Shown: in pieces, positions 17,722 through 28,966 of the stretch
Layout: every line of letters begins with the position of its first letter
How positions within the stretch are numbered: position 1 is the stretch's first letter
Origin: Corynebacterium lubricantis DSM 45231
GTDB taxonomy: Bacteria > Actinomycetota > Actinomycetes > Mycobacteriales > Mycobacteriaceae
Length of the DNA stretch: 64,000 nucleotides
Direction: 5' to 3'
Assembly: GCF_000379425.1 (NCBI RefSeq)
Contig: NZ_KB902215.1
Coordinates: 62,001-126,000 of the forward strand
Translations under genes and position numbers: made by a program
Notes under the pieces: model-generated
Seen by the model: the letters and a program-made list of their open reading frames with translations, nothing else
What the model was told of the DNA's origin: nothing
The model's database searches: none

Positions 17722-18522
17722 ATGAGTTTCGAAACCGGCCAAGCCACCGTGGTGACCGACCCAGAAATGTTCAAAACCTACGGCCGCGCCTTCCGCAAGA
17801 CCAGCAAGCGCGTGGTGTTGGTGCCGCTCGGCGAGGCGGTGCACGCGGGACATATCTCGATGATCCGGGCAGCGCGCTCGATTACCGGCGCGATCACAAT
17901 GGTGACCTTCTCGGGCGAGGAGGTCCCCGAGGACTTCGCAAAGGAGCAGGTCGACGTGGTCTTCCACGGCGAACTTCCGACGCACGGGGTGGCAGTGCGC
18001 ACCTCGCTGGATCACTTAGAGGAGCCATCGCTTATCGACGATTACGTGGCGCGCGTCTTGGCCGCCACCATCGCATCGGGTGCGACCGATGTGGTGTTGG
18101 GCGAGAAGGATTTCGAGGCGCTCGTAGCACTGCAACATGCCGTCTCCGGGCTACAGCTCAACGTCCAACTACACAGTGTGCCGACCGTGCGGATGCCGGA
18201 CGGCCTGGCCATTTCGAACCGTAACTCCGAGGTGCCCGAGGAACACCGCGACAAGGCGGTTGTTGTGGCGGCCGCGCTGACGGCAGGTGCGCACGCGGCA
18301 GAACTTGGCCCGGTGAAGATCCTGGAAACCGCCCGCGGTGTACTCGAGGCGGGCGGAGTGGAGGCGACCTACCTGGAACTGCGCAACTTAGACTTTGGCC
18401 CTGCGCCCGAGTTCGGCGATGCCCGCCTGCTCGTGGGCGTCGACTTCGGGGGAGTGCACCTGGTGGACAACGTCGGTGTGCCCGTGGGCATCGGCTTCAA
18501 GAATATCGAAGCCGACAGCTAG
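17722..18522 (+). CDS. panC: Pantoate-beta-alanine ligase
   Basis: The 266-residue enzyme joins pantoate and beta-alanine with ATP to make pantothenate. The HxGH nucleotide motif reads VHAGHISMIRAAR (His41, His44), and MPDGLAISNRNSEV near residue 158 matches the DGLAMSSRN motif. It is slightly shorter and more divergent than E. coli PanC; panB is not adjacent. It is co-transcribed with the Rossmann-like gene. A minus-strand copy of the 14-mer TCGTCGNNAAGCGA lies at 18028-18041. Confidence 0.9.
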   Translation: MSFETGQATVVTDPEMFKTYGRAFRKTSKRVVLVPLGEAVHAGHISMIRAARSITGAITMVTFSGEEVPEDFAKEQVDVVFHGELPTHGVAVRTSLDHLEEPSLIDDYVARVLAATIASGATDVVLGEKDFEALVALQHAVSGLQLNVQLHSVPTVRMPDGLAISNRNSEVPEEHRDKAVVVAAALTAGAHAAELGPVKILETARGVLEAGGVEATYLELRNLDFGPAPEFGDARLLVGVDFGGVHLVDNVGVPVGIGFKNIEADS

Positions 18523-18537
18523 TTTTTACTCACCTAA

Positions 18538-19164
18538 TTACTCACCGTCGGCGACAGTGAAGCGCGCGCGACGGTGCGCTGGGTTCTCAATCTCGTCGAG
18601 TGCTGCCACCGCGAAAGTGCCGGTGGTGACGAAAGGACCCGCAATGAGGTCATCCTGGAGAACGTAGGAGTTGGCCTTCTCGCCTGGGGCGATGTCGGGT
18701 GATGGTGCGAGCAGAACCCAGTCGATGTTGTCGGGCGACGCCTGGTAGGCGCGCAGCACCTCGATGAACGCGCGTGGCTCGGCGCCGTACTCCTCGGGGA
18801 TTGCGCCGGTGTCAATCAGGAGAGTGCCGTCCTCGGTTTCCAAGCCGCCGGCGCCGCCGACGACGAAGAGGCGTGACGCTGGTGCTGCCTCGATGAGGTC
18901 CTTGTGGGCCTTGATTACGGGGCTGTAATCGCCGGTCTCGCGTCCGCCAGCGACGGAGATAATCGTGACATCGCTGTCATCTGTCAGAGCCTTCACTGCT
19001 TCCGTGTCAGTGAGCTCAAGCGTGCGGTACTCAACACCGTCAATAGGGGCCTCTGAAGAGCCAGAGCGACTGGTTCCTACTACTTCGTGGCCGCGGCTGA
19101 CGGCTTCCTTCGCCATTGCGCTGCCGAACATGCCGTTGACTCCGATGATGCTGATGCGGGACAT
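18538..19164 (-). CDS. NAD(P)-binding oxidoreductase (atypical SDR)
   Basis: The 208-residue protein has the NAD(P)-binding opening ISIIGVNGMFGSAMAKEAVSRGHEV (GxxGxxG) and no classical YxxxK pair, as in NmrA/YwnB-like atypical short-chain dehydrogenases. It is divergent from an HxlR-family gene with a shared 100-bp promoter region. That arrangement is typical for HxlR regulators controlling a quinone/redox enzyme. The substrate is unknown. Confidence 0.85.
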   Translation of the reverse strand: MSRISIIGVNGMFGSAMAKEAVSRGHEVVGTSRSGSSEAPIDGVEYRTLELTDTEAVKALTDDSDVTIISVAGGRETGDYSPVIKAHKDLIEAAPASRLFVVGGAGGLETEDGTLLIDTGAIPEEYGAEPRAFIEVLRAYQASPDNIDWVLLAPSPDIAPGEKANSYVLQDDLIAGPFVTTGTFAVAALDEIENPAHRRARFTVADGE

Positions 19165-19223
19165 ACATTCTCCTTGGTTTCTTGAATCTGCTTTACATCT
19201 GACAAGAACCCACCCTATGCTGG

Positions 19224-19244
19224 ATACTTACTAAAGTAAAGTAT
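19224..19244. promoter_or_regulatory. Dyad between oxidoreductase and hxlR, candidate HxlR operator
   Basis: The sequence ATACTTAC-TAAA-GTAAAGTAT is an almost perfect palindrome (one base short in the left arm) of the form reported for HxlR-type regulators. It lies 20 bases before the hxlR start and 60 before the oxidoreductase start, so one bound dimer could control both. Confidence 0.5.
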
Positions 19245-19263
19245 AAAATTTCAATGGGGTACA

Positions 19264-19635
19264 GTGATTGCCATGGCCGAGGAAGAATCCGTTCTAGGGT
19301 GGAACCCCTTCAGTAGAAATTGCGCGAGCCGTGGCCTGTTGAATTCGATCGGTGATAAATGGGCCATTTTGATCCTGGCCTCGTTGGCGGATGGTGCACT
19401 GCGCTTCGGGGAGCTGGAAGAGGCCGTGGACGGCATCTCCCAGAAGATGCTGGCGCAGCGCCTCGGTGACATGGTCGCCGACGGTCTGGTTACCCGTGCG
19501 CAGTTCCAGGAGGTCCCGCCGCGGGTGGAATATGAACTCACCGACCTGGGGCGCTCCGCTCTGCCCGCAGTCCAAGGACTGATTGATTGGACCGTCGGTC
19601 ACATGTCCCAGGTGTACGAAACGCGCCAGAAATAG
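19264..19635 (+). CDS. HxlR-family transcriptional regulator
   Basis: The 123-residue winged-helix protein has the HxlR hallmark RNCASRGLLNSIGDKWAILILASL, with the conserved N-terminal Cys near residue 19 and GDKW. In several relatives this Cys senses electrophiles or oxidants. The start is taken as GTG 19264 because GGGGT lies 5 bases before it; ATG 19273 is the alternative. A strong terminator follows its stop. Confidence 0.88.
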   Translation: MIAMAEEESVLGWNPFSRNCASRGLLNSIGDKWAILILASLADGALRFGELEEAVDGISQKMLAQRLGDMVADGLVTRAQFQEVPPRVEYELTDLGRSALPAVQGLIDWTVGHMSQVYETRQK

Positions 19636-19639
19636 CGAA

Positions 19640-19675
19640 AAAGCCTGCGCTGGAAAAAGTTCCAGCGCAGGCTTT
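19640..19675. terminator. Bidirectional terminator between hxlR and phoX
   Basis: AAAGCCTGCGCTGGAA and its exact complement form a 16-bp perfect stem around an AAAG loop, with A-runs before and T-runs after, so it can serve both converging genes. The 14-mer TCGTCGTCAAGCGA starts at its last base (19675-19688). Confidence 0.93.
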
Positions 19676-19710
19676 CGTCGTCAAGCGAAATCTAGCGAAG
19701 CGGTGGCAAA

Positions 19711-21801
19711 CTACATGCCGATGTTGCCGCCGTTAGCCTTCCATGCAACTGCTACTGCAGGACGTGGCTTGGAGTTGCCGCCGTCAGGCCAGTGGGAGGA
19801 TGGGTTCTCCACGGTGGACTCGTCGCCCTCGCCTGGGTGCTGCACGTTGACCATCACGCGACGGTCGTCGACGATTGGGCCACAGGTCTCAGCGTCGGTT
19901 GGGACGGTGAGGAAGCACTTCAGCTCGCCACGGTTCGGGCCAGTGGTGGTCACCGCGTAGAGGCCGTCGTGGGTGTCCAGTGCGTTGCCGTCGGTGGAGA
20001 TCCACAGGTTGCCGTAGGAATCGAACGCCAGGTTGTCTGGGCAGGAGATTGGGGAGACCTTGGACTTGTCGTAGCCAGCGAAGTAGGAGTATGCCTGATC
20101 TGGGTCGCCACAGATCAGGAAGATGTTCCAGCCGAAGGTGGTGCCGGCGTGGACATCGTCGATTTCCATGACCAGGCCGTTCTTGTTCTCCTTGATCGGA
20201 GCCCACTCGCGTGGATCCTCCTCGTTCTTGGATGCGTTTGTACCGGTAGCGCCACGGTAGGAGTTGTTGGTCAGGGCAACGTAGACCTTGCCGTCAACTG
20301 GGTTGGCCTGGAAGTCTTCAGGGCGGTCCATCTTGGTTGCGCCCACGGTGTCAGCTGCGAGGCGGGTGTAGACAGCAACCTCTTCAGCGGTGAAGCCGTC
20401 GATGTGGGACTCTGTGCCCTCGCGGGTGACGGTGAGCAGTGGGTGCCAGATGCCGGTGCCGTCGAAAGCGCCGTCTTCTGGGAGCGTGCCAGCACCGTCG
20501 ATCTCGTCCTGTGGGGAGTTGCCTTCGAGGGAAGCAACGTAGAGGGTGCCGTAGTCGAGGATCTGCATGTTGTGCGCCATGTCGCCATCGACGATCTTCT
20601 CCGAGGAGATGAACTTGTAGATGTACTCGAAGCGCTCGTCATCGCCGGAGTAGCACACGACGGTGCCGTCTGCGGTGACGTGGACGTTGCCAGCCTCGTG
20701 CTTGAAGCGACCCATGGAGGTGTGCTTGATCGGGGTGGAGGTTGGATCGGTTGGATCAATCTCGACGATGTAGCCGAAGCGGTTGATCTCGTTTGGCTCC
20801 TTCTCCAGGTCAAAGCGATCGTGGAAGAGCTCCCAGCCGCGCTGGGACTGGCCGGAGCCGTCGACGCCGATGCGGTCTGCGTACTCCTTGTTACGGCCGG
20901 TCAGTGCGTCAGCGTTGGTGAAGTACTGGTCGATGTTCTCTTCGCCGGAGAGCATGGTGCCCCAAGGGGTGACGCCACCCGCACAGTTGTTCAGGGTGCC
21001 CAGGACGGTCTCGCCGGTGGAGTCCGCGTTGGTCTTCAGCAGATCGGTGCCCGCTGCAGGGCCGACGAGCTTGAATGGGGTCTGAGCGGTGATGCGGCGG
21101 TTCAGTGGGCCGAATTCGCGCTTCAGCTTGCCGGTGCGAGCATCGGTGGACACCTCGAGGATGGTGTGACCGTGTGCTGCGAGGCCGATGTTGACCTGCT
21201 CTTCGGTTGGGTTGTTGGAGTCGTAGTTCGGGTGCATCTGTGGCTCGGTGGTGTACTCGTGGGAGCACATGTAGACGAGGCGGCCCGCATCCGATGGGTG
21301 CTCGATCAGGCCAGCGAAGTCGTTGTTGAAGCCGAACTGCTGCTCCTGCTTTGCTGCGGTCTGGTTGTTGATGTCGAACTCAGGTGCGCCCTGGACGACT
21401 GGGTCGCCCCATGCGATGAGCACGTTGGTCTGGTAGCCCGCTGGAACGGTGACCGTGTCCTTGGTGTTTGGCTCGACGCTCTTGAACTTCATGCCGTCCA
21501 CGGAGCCGGAGTGCTTGCTCGAGGAGTTGTTAGCCGAACCAGTGGAAGAGCCTGGGAAAGAAGAGCTGGAGGACTGTGCGTTCGCGGTCTGAGCTGCGAA
21601 GATGGATGCGCCACCGAAGGACAGGACGGACAGGCCGCCAGCTTTCAGTGCGGTGCGGCGAGACATGTCGCCGAAGTACTCGTTGGAAGACTTGTTGCCG
21701 CACTCACCGAAACATGCGTTGCCGCACTTGTAGGTGCAGGTCAGGGAAGAACGGTTGGAGTGGAAAAGGTTGGAAATAAGGTTACGGCCCTTAAGTGCCA
21801 T
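19711..21801 (-). CDS. phoX: PhoX-family (DUF839) alkaline phosphatase, Tat-exported
   Basis: The 696-residue protein belongs to the PhoX group of calcium/iron-dependent phosphatases that release phosphate from esters outside the cell. The N-terminus has the family's Cys-rich preamble (CTYKCGNACFGECG near residues 23-36), then a twin-arginine signal SRRTALKAGG with a hydrophobic stretch and an AQTANAQ cleavage region near 70-75. Conserved blocks include TPWGTMLSGEEN near 277 and RFGYIVEIDP near 342. The ATG has GAGGAG before it. About 95 bases upstream are three 11-bp repeats like a Pho box, which fits induction by phosphate starvation. Confidence 0.9.
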   Translation of the reverse strand: MALKGRNLISNLFHSNRSSLTCTYKCGNACFGECGNKSSNEYFGDMSRRTALKAGGLSVLSFGGASIFAAQTANAQSSSSSFPGSSTGSANNSSSKHSGSVDGMKFKSVEPNTKDTVTVPAGYQTNVLIAWGDPVVQGAPEFDINNQTAAKQEQQFGFNNDFAGLIEHPSDAGRLVYMCSHEYTTEPQMHPNYDSNNPTEEQVNIGLAAHGHTILEVSTDARTGKLKREFGPLNRRITAQTPFKLVGPAAGTDLLKTNADSTGETVLGTLNNCAGGVTPWGTMLSGEENIDQYFTNADALTGRNKEYADRIGVDGSGQSQRGWELFHDRFDLEKEPNEINRFGYIVEIDPTDPTSTPIKHTSMGRFKHEAGNVHVTADGTVVCYSGDDERFEYIYKFISSEKIVDGDMAHNMQILDYGTLYVASLEGNSPQDEIDGAGTLPEDGAFDGTGIWHPLLTVTREGTESHIDGFTAEEVAVYTRLAADTVGATKMDRPEDFQANPVDGKVYVALTNNSYRGATGTNASKNEEDPREWAPIKENKNGLVMEIDDVHAGTTFGWNIFLICGDPDQAYSYFAGYDKSKVSPISCPDNLAFDSYGNLWISTDGNALDTHDGLYAVTTTGPNRGELKCFLTVPTDAETCGPIVDDRRVMVNVQHPGEGDESTVENPSSHWPDGGNSKPRPAVAVAWKANGGNIGM

Positions 21802-21895
21802 GATGACTCCTCAATTACGCGCAAAAGCGACGGGTTTATTAAAAAGTTTTGAACGGATCACAGCGTATGGGCGTCAAATGTCTAGGCATGGACAC

Positions 21896-21928
21896 TTAAG
21901 TGATATTTAGGTGAAAGTTAGGTGGATA
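21896..21928. promoter_or_regulatory. Three in-phase 11-bp repeats upstream of phoX, candidate Pho box
   Basis: TTAAGTGATAT, TTAGGTGAAAG and TTAGGTGGATA follow one another exactly. On the phoX strand each contains a TTTCACC-like core (TTTCACC, ATCCACC, TATCACT). Pho-type response regulators bind direct repeats with 11-bp spacing in actinobacteria. The site lies in the 285-bp AT-rich gap 21802-22086 between phoX and hmp, where nothing else definite was found. Confidence 0.5.
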
Positions 21929-22086
21929 AATTCACCTATCAAAATCTCTTTCAAATTAATAATAGAACCCGTGTAATTTTTCTCTCATTAATAAACACGA
22001 CAAAAACTGTATTAAATAATTTTTTGCGGGTACGGTCGATGGAGTAACCAAGAGGAATCGACTTCAGACAAAGGATCGCACCCCAC

Positions 22087-23256
22087 ATGCACGTCAAAAC
22101 GATGCCGGACACCAAGCAGCACCTCTCCGAGGCAAGCCACGAAATTGTGAAGGCCACCCTGCCGCTGGTAGGCGAGAAGATCGGCGAGATCGCGCCAGTG
22201 TTCTACAACAAGATGTTCGCAGCGCACCCCGAGCTCATCCGCGACACCTTCAACCGTGGCAATCAAAAGTCCGGCGAGCAGCAGAAGGCGCTCGCCGCCT
22301 CGGTGGCAACGTTTGCAACGATGCTTGTCGACGAGAACGCGCCCGACCCAGTCGGCCTGCTCAACCGCATTGCGCACAAGCACGTTTCTTTGGGCATCGT
22401 TCGCGACCAGTACCCCATCGTGCACAAGTACCTGCTGGAAGCTATCGCTGAAGTCCTCGGCGACGCCGTCACCGAAGAGGTAGCTAATGCCTGGTCCGAG
22501 GTTTACTGGACCATGGCTGACGTGCTTATCGCGCACGAGGAAGAGCTCTACGCCTCCGCAGGGGTCGAGCCCGGTGATGTATTCCGCGATGTCATCGTCA
22601 CCGACAAGCGCGCCCTGTCTGACACTGTCACCCAGTACACCCTGACCGGCGAGCTCACCCAGGCGCAGCCAGGTCAGTACACCTCCGTTGGTGTTGTTCT
22701 GCCCGACGGTGCACGCCAGCTGCGCCAGTACTCCATCATCGATGCCGACGAGACCAACTACACCATCGCGGTCCAGTCTGACGGCGAAGTTTCCCACTTC
22801 CTGCGCGAAAACGTCGAAGTCGGCGACACGATTCAGGCAACGCTGGCCGCCGGCGACCTGGTGCTGCGCGACTCCAACGCGCCTGCCACCCTGGTGTCGT
22901 CTGGAATCGGCTCCACCCCAATGGTGGGCATGCTCAGCTACCTGGCCGAGAAGAATTCTGATCGCAAGGTCACCCTGGTCCATGCCGACGAGTCCGAAGC
23001 AAGCTTCGCGCAGAAGGATTCCGCAGAGGCACTCGTCGCAAAGCTAGAAAACGCGCAGCTGTCCGCCACCTACCGTGACAACGGCGAGCTTATCGACGTC
23101 GCCGCCCTCGATGTCGCGGGCTCCGACGTGTACCTCTGCGGCGGCAACGAGTTCCTGCAGGCGATCCGCTCTGGACTGGAGAACCTACCCGCGGAGAAGG
23201 CTCCGAAGGCTGTGTACTACGAACTGTTTAGCCCAAACGATTGGTTGATCAATTAG
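22087..23256 (+). CDS. hmp: Flavohemoprotein, nitric oxide dioxygenase type
   Basis: The 389-residue protein has a globin domain (about residues 8-145, proximal His in IAHKHVSLGI near 97), an FAD-binding part (RQYSI near 217) and an NAD-binding part (LVSSGIGSTPMVGML near 279). It oxidises nitric oxide to nitrate with NAD(P)H, protecting against nitrosative stress. ATG 22087 has only a weak AGGAT site. The upstream gap is very AT-rich; no NsrR-type operator could be named with confidence. Confidence 0.92.
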   Translation: MHVKTMPDTKQHLSEASHEIVKATLPLVGEKIGEIAPVFYNKMFAAHPELIRDTFNRGNQKSGEQQKALAASVATFATMLVDENAPDPVGLLNRIAHKHVSLGIVRDQYPIVHKYLLEAIAEVLGDAVTEEVANAWSEVYWTMADVLIAHEEELYASAGVEPGDVFRDVIVTDKRALSDTVTQYTLTGELTQAQPGQYTSVGVVLPDGARQLRQYSIIDADETNYTIAVQSDGEVSHFLRENVEVGDTIQATLAAGDLVLRDSNAPATLVSSGIGSTPMVGMLSYLAEKNSDRKVTLVHADESEASFAQKDSAEALVAKLENAQLSATYRDNGELIDVAALDVAGSDVYLCGGNEFLQAIRSGLENLPAEKAPKAVYYELFSPNDWLIN

Positions 23257-23287
23257 TTGTCGCACTCATCGACTACCCTGGTGAGTT

Positions 23288-24835
23288 GTGACTAATCAGG
23301 ACCTTTCAGAGCAGCAGAAGATTCGCCGTGCGAAGCGCGAAAAGCTTATCCAAGACGGCCATGATCCGTACCCAGCCGAGGTCGAGCGGACTCACTCGCT
23401 CGCCGAGATCCGGGACAAATACGAGATCGTGGAAGAGGGCCTCGGCGACGGCGTAACCAAGCTGGAGGCGGGCCAGGAGACCGAGGATATTGTCTCGGTC
23501 ACCGGTCGCATCATTTTCCAGCGCAACACGGGCAAGCTGTGCTTCGCTACCTTGCAAGAAGGTGACGGCACCAAGCTGCAGACCATGTTATCGCTGGCTG
23601 AGGTCGGCGAGGACGCGCTGGCGAACTGGAAGTCTGACACGGATATCGGCGATATCGTCTCCATTACTGGGCGCGTTATTGCTTCCAGGCGAGGAGAGCT
23701 CTCCGTCCAAGCCAAGTCCTGGACGATGGCCTCGAAGGCCCTGCGCCCGCTGCCGGTTGCCTTCGCGGACATGAACGAAGAGCAGCGCGTGCGCCACCGC
23801 TACACCGACCTGATCATGCGCGAAGACGCACGTAAAAACGCCATGATCCGCGTCAAGGTGATGGCGGCTCTGCGCAAGTTCCTCACCGGTGAAGATTTCG
23901 TGGAGATTGAAACCCCGATGCTGCAGACCTTGCACGGTGGCGCTGCGGCACGTCCTTTCGTGACGCACTCGAACTCGCTGGACATCGACCTGTACCTGCG
24001 AATCGCGCCGGAGCTCTACCTCAAGCGCGCCGTTGTCGGCGGCATCGACCGCGTCTTCGAGGTCAACCGCAACTTCCGCAACGAGGGCGTGGATTCCTCT
24101 CACTCGCCTGAGTTCACCATGCTGGAGACCTACCAGGCCTGGGGCGATTACACCGACGGTGCGCGCACCATGCGCGAGCTCGTGCAGTTCGTGGCACAGG
24201 AAGTCTTTGGCTCTACCACCGTGACGCTGGCGGACGGCACCGAGTACGACCTTGGCGGCGAGTGGCCGGTCATGGATATGTACACCTCGCTCAACGAGGC
24301 ACTGCAGAAGAAGTTCCCTGGCCAGCCTGAGGTTACCGTGGACTCTTCCGTGGAGGAGCTCATGGGTATTGCTGGTGTCATTGGCCTTGATGTTCCTAAG
24401 GGACAGGGCTGGGGCCACGGCAAGCTCGTCGAGGAGATCTGGGAGCTGCTCTGCGAAGACCAGCTCGACGGCCCAGTGTTCGTCAAGGACTTCCCTGTAG
24501 AGACCTCGCCTCTGACCCGTGATCACCGCTCCAAGCCTGGTGTGACTGAGAAGTGGGACCTCTACGTGCGCGGCTTCGAGCTGGCCACCGGCTACTCCGA
24601 GCTCGTTGACCCTGTGATCCAGCGCGAGCGCTTCAAGGACCAGGCACGCCTAGCCGCCGACGGCGACGACGAAGCCATGGTGCTCGACGAGGACTTCCTG
24701 CAGGCCATGGAGCAGGGCATGCCACCTTCAGCAGGTTGCGGCATGGGCATCGACCGCCTGCTCATGGCACTCACCGGCCTGGGTATTCGCGAAACCGTGC
24801 TGTTCCCGCTGGTTAAGCCGGAAGCGCAGAACTAA
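23288..24835 (+). CDS. lysS: Lysyl-tRNA synthetase, class II
   Basis: The 515-residue class II synthetase charges tRNA-Lys. An N-terminal OB-fold is followed by the catalytic domain: motif 2 [22 protein letters not shown] near 256 and motif 3 [15 protein letters not shown] near 484. The start is GTG 23288. Its last 23 bases overlap the converging MFS gene. Confidence 0.96.
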   Translation: MTNQDLSEQQKIRRAKREKLIQDGHDPYPAEVERTHSLAEIRDKYEIVEEGLGDGVTKLEAGQETEDIVSVTGRIIFQRNTGKLCFATLQEGDGTKLQTMLSLAEVGEDALANWKSDTDIGDIVSITGRVIASRRGELSVQAKSWTMASKALRPLPVAFADMNEEQRVRHRYTDLIMREDARKNAMIRVKVMAALRKFLTGEDFVEIETPMLQTLHGGAAARPFVTHSNSLDIDLYLRIAPELYLKRAVVGGIDRVFEVNRNFRNEGVDSSHSPEFTMLETYQAWGDYTDGARTMRELVQFVAQEVFGSTTVTLADGTEYDLGGEWPVMDMYTSLNEALQKKFPGQPEVTVDSSVEELMGIAGVIGLDVPKGQGWGHGKLVEEIWELLCEDQLDGPVFVKDFPVETSPLTRDHRSKPGVTEKWDLYVRGFELATGYSELVDPVIQRERFKDQARLAADGDDEAMVLDEDFLQAMEQGMPPSAGCGMGIDRLLMALTGLGIRETVLFPLVKPEAQN

Positions 24836-26021
24836 GCGTTGCCTTATGGATGTTGCCCCTGAGCCCGATTGTGGCTCCGGCTGCCAGCACCACAAGGATG
24901 AGGGCGGGCACCACGAATGTGGTGTTGCTCAGCCACGGCACCCACGCCGCGGTAAACGTGCCGACGAGAATGAAAGCCGCGTCGGCGCGTCCCTGCGCAA
25001 TTGGCAGTTCTGCTGCTGCCGATACATCGACGAGCAGAGTTGAGGCTGCCACGAACACCGCCGACCAGCCGAAAGCGACCAGAAGCATTGCGGCGACGCC
25101 AGCGCCAGGGTTAGCCGGTGCAAGCGCGACCAGGATCAATGCAGATGTCTGAAGCGCAAGACCTCCAAGCGCGACGGTTTCGCGGTGGAAGCGGTCGGTG
25201 AGCAGCCCGAAGAACCAGGCGAACGTGTACATCGCAACTGGTACGCCTAAGGCGTAGACGAGGATAGCCGTTCCTTCCGATCCCTCCGATCCCTCGATGT
25301 TGCCTTGATTGAGGGCGAAGTAGGAGACCGGCAGCAACGGGACCTGGGCAACGGCGATGAGTCCGATGGCGACCCAGGCTGGTTTTCCCAGGCGGTATCT
25401 GCCTGGGATGGCTGCGCGCTCAAGCGGATCGGGTCGCAGCCCAGCCTGACTCAGCGCGAGGGCAATGGCGCAGATGATGGCGATGGATAGCGAGCTGCTG
25501 ACACCGAGCATCCTGCCTTCCTGATAGATCGGCTCACTGATCTGGATGAGAAGGATGCTGCCCACAACCAGCCCCAGCGTCATGGGGAGTATAGCGAGGC
25601 CGAGGAGGAGGCCACGTTTGTCTGAAGGCGCGACATCCGTGGCAATGAACCTTGCCTGCAGCCACACCGCGGCAGCTGGGCTGAGCAAAACCAAGCCGAG
25701 GAGGTGCAGCGGGAACGAGTACGTGTAGAACGCTAAGGCCAGCACAAGTGCTCCAACTACGGCGACCGCTAAGCCCGCAGTGAGAGCGTTACGACGACCC
25801 CATCTGGCCGCCACGCGTGAAAGGGCAAGGGCCCAGAAAGCTCCGCCGAACGGGGCCACCAGCACGCCCCAGTATCCCCAAGACATCATTTCGGCGGGGA
25901 CCTGCATGCTCGCGGCCGGCGATAAGTAGTACACAAATTGTGACTGTGCGACGCCCGCGAGGAAGAGGATAACCGCGAGGACCGAAACGACCCTCAAGGC
26001 ATATCCTGATTTAGTTTTCAC
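24813..26021 (-). CDS. MFS transporter (second of a tandem pair)
   Basis: The 402-residue protein has about 12 membrane helices and resembles the neighbouring gene at 26044, suggesting tandem duplication. It starts at GTG 26021, but the AGGAG site touches this codon, so the true start may be a few codons later (for example the TTG at residue 9). It lies 22 bases after its paralogue in one operon. Substrate unknown; drug/proton antiport is the usual guess for this group. Confidence 0.82.
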   Translation of the reverse strand: MKTKSGYALRVVSVLAVILFLAGVAQSQFVYYLSPAASMQVPAEMMSWGYWGVLVAPFGGAFWALALSRVAARWGRRNALTAGLAVAVVGALVLALAFYTYSFPLHLLGLVLLSPAAAVWLQARFIATDVAPSDKRGLLLGLAILPMTLGLVVGSILLIQISEPIYQEGRMLGVSSSLSIAIICAIALALSQAGLRPDPLERAAIPGRYRLGKPAWVAIGLIAVAQVPLLPVSYFALNQGNIEGSEGSEGTAILVYALGVPVAMYTFAWFFGLLTDRFHRETVALGGLALQTSALILVALAPANPGAGVAAMLLVAFGWSAVFVAASTLLVDVSAAAELPIAQGRADAAFILVGTFTAAWVPWLSNTTFVVPALILVVLAAGATIGLRGNIHKATLSSALPA

Positions 26022-26043
26022 CTCCTAATCGTACCTCGGAAAA

Positions 26044-27261
26044 CTACCCCTGAACAGCCCTAATTCTGCGATTCATAATAATTACGGCGGTGGTGGCGGC
26101 AATGAGAAACACCAGTGCGATGGAGGCGAGCGCTGGCATGCCCGCTGCGCTGACGACCGGGCCCGCGAGCGCGCCACCGCCGGCACCAACGAGCGACATG
26201 ACGAAGTCGCTGCGACCTTGAGCGAACGCGCGGTGTTCTTTCGGCGTGACGTCGACAAGCAGTGCCGAAGATCCGACCAACGCGGCCGACCAGCCAAGTC
26301 CCAACAGAATCAGAGCAGACACCGACGCGATCTGCGAAGTGGGGGAGACGATCAGGAGCAGGGCCGAAAGCGCCTGCATGGCGAATCCGAGTAACACGGT
26401 GGGAACGCGGCCCCACTTATCTGCCAGGACCCCGAAGACCGGCGAGAGTGCATACATTCCGGCGACGTGAGCACTGATAGTGATGCCGATAATGGTCAAC
26501 GAGGCGCCATGACCAGTCATATGTACAGGAGTCATGGCCATGATGGCCACCATCGAAGCGTGTGCCACCGCAATCATGCCAATGGCTAGCCATGTTGGCG
26601 CGTGCAGCTTCGGCGCATGCTGCTTGTTGGTTCCTGCTTGCTCTTGTTCCTGTTTTTGAACCTGTTTTTGCATCGGATCCGGACGCAGCCCGACCTGAAT
26701 CAGCGCAATGGCGACAAGCTGCAAGAGCGCGACCACGAAGTATGCACCCGCGTACTGCGCAAACCCCAAGGCACTGCCAATGGCCTCAGTGACTCCGAAC
26801 AGGTTCGGTCCGATCACGGCACCGATGGTTGTCGACCACATGATCAGCGACAGGTTGCGTCCGCGGTTCTCTTCGTTCGACACATCCGATGCAACGAACC
26901 TTGTTTGCAATCCCACTGCAGTTGCGCCGCCGAGCAGGAAGAAACCTACTAACAGCACAGCCAGGACCCCGGTGTGTGCGGCGGTGAAGGCCAAGATTGC
27001 GCCGAAAACTGCGAGCGTCATGCCCAAGGTAAGCGCAGGGCGACGGCCACTTTTGATTGCCGTACGCGCTAAAAGCAAGGCCCAGATCGCGCCACCCAAG
27101 GTGGTAATCGTGGCACCGGCGCCGCCCCAGGCAGTGCCACCAATCTCAGCGGCGAGCAGGGAGCCCATAGAAAAGGAAACCCCCTGGGCCAGGCCGGCGA
27201 TGATCTGCGCCCCGGCCAGTACCCAGAGGATTTTCGATGTGTAAGTGCGATTTTTATTCAC
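26044..27261 (-). CDS. MFS transporter (first of a tandem pair)
   Basis: The 405-residue protein has 12 predicted helices with the cytoplasmic loop RTAIKSGRRPALTLGM between helices 2 and 3. The central loop after helix 6 has a Gln/Glu repeat (QKQVQKQEQEQ, near residue 205). Its GTG start at 27261 is 34 bases after guaB1, and a hairpin (27261-27290) with 8-bp arms ends at the start codon, possibly limiting readthrough or translation. Substrate unknown. Confidence 0.85.
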   Translation of the reverse strand: MNKNRTYTSKILWVLAGAQIIAGLAQGVSFSMGSLLAAEIGGTAWGGAGATITTLGGAIWALLLARTAIKSGRRPALTLGMTLAVFGAILAFTAAHTGVLAVLLVGFFLLGGATAVGLQTRFVASDVSNEENRGRNLSLIMWSTTIGAVIGPNLFGVTEAIGSALGFAQYAGAYFVVALLQLVAIALIQVGLRPDPMQKQVQKQEQEQAGTNKQHAPKLHAPTWLAIGMIAVAHASMVAIMAMTPVHMTGHGASLTIIGITISAHVAGMYALSPVFGVLADKWGRVPTVLLGFAMQALSALLLIVSPTSQIASVSALILLGLGWSAALVGSSALLVDVTPKEHRAFAQGRSDFVMSLVGAGGGALAGPVVSAAGMPALASIALVFLIAATTAVIIMNRRIRAVQG

Positions 27262-27290
27262 GAAGTGAAAGTGTAGCCCCCATCACTTCG
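27261..27290 (-). promoter_or_regulatory. Hairpin between guaB1 and the MFS pair
   Basis: Arms CGAAGTGA and TCACTTCG enclose a 14-base loop just before the GTG start of the MFS gene. It has no U-tract, so it is a weak terminator at best or a translational control element. Confidence 0.35.
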
Positions 27291-27295
27291 GGCGC

Positions 27296-28840
<1,545 letters not shown>

Positions 28841-28966
28841 TCAGCTTATGAAAACCTCGCGATTGTTGTACTTTGTTGTTTCTGCTGCTCGAAGCCACGC
28901 GCTTCCGGGCGGCTGACTTATTTCTTCTGACTCTTTTGCACGGTAAAGGTAGGCTCACGCACTTCA

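Noticed and set aside
19792..21852. 686-codon open frame opposite phoX
   Set aside because: Antisense shadow of a clear PhoX protein, with biased Val/Gly/Leu composition and no family resemblance.
24813..27261. One MFS copy as a pseudogene
   Set aside because: Both reading frames are full length with all expected helices and no stops.
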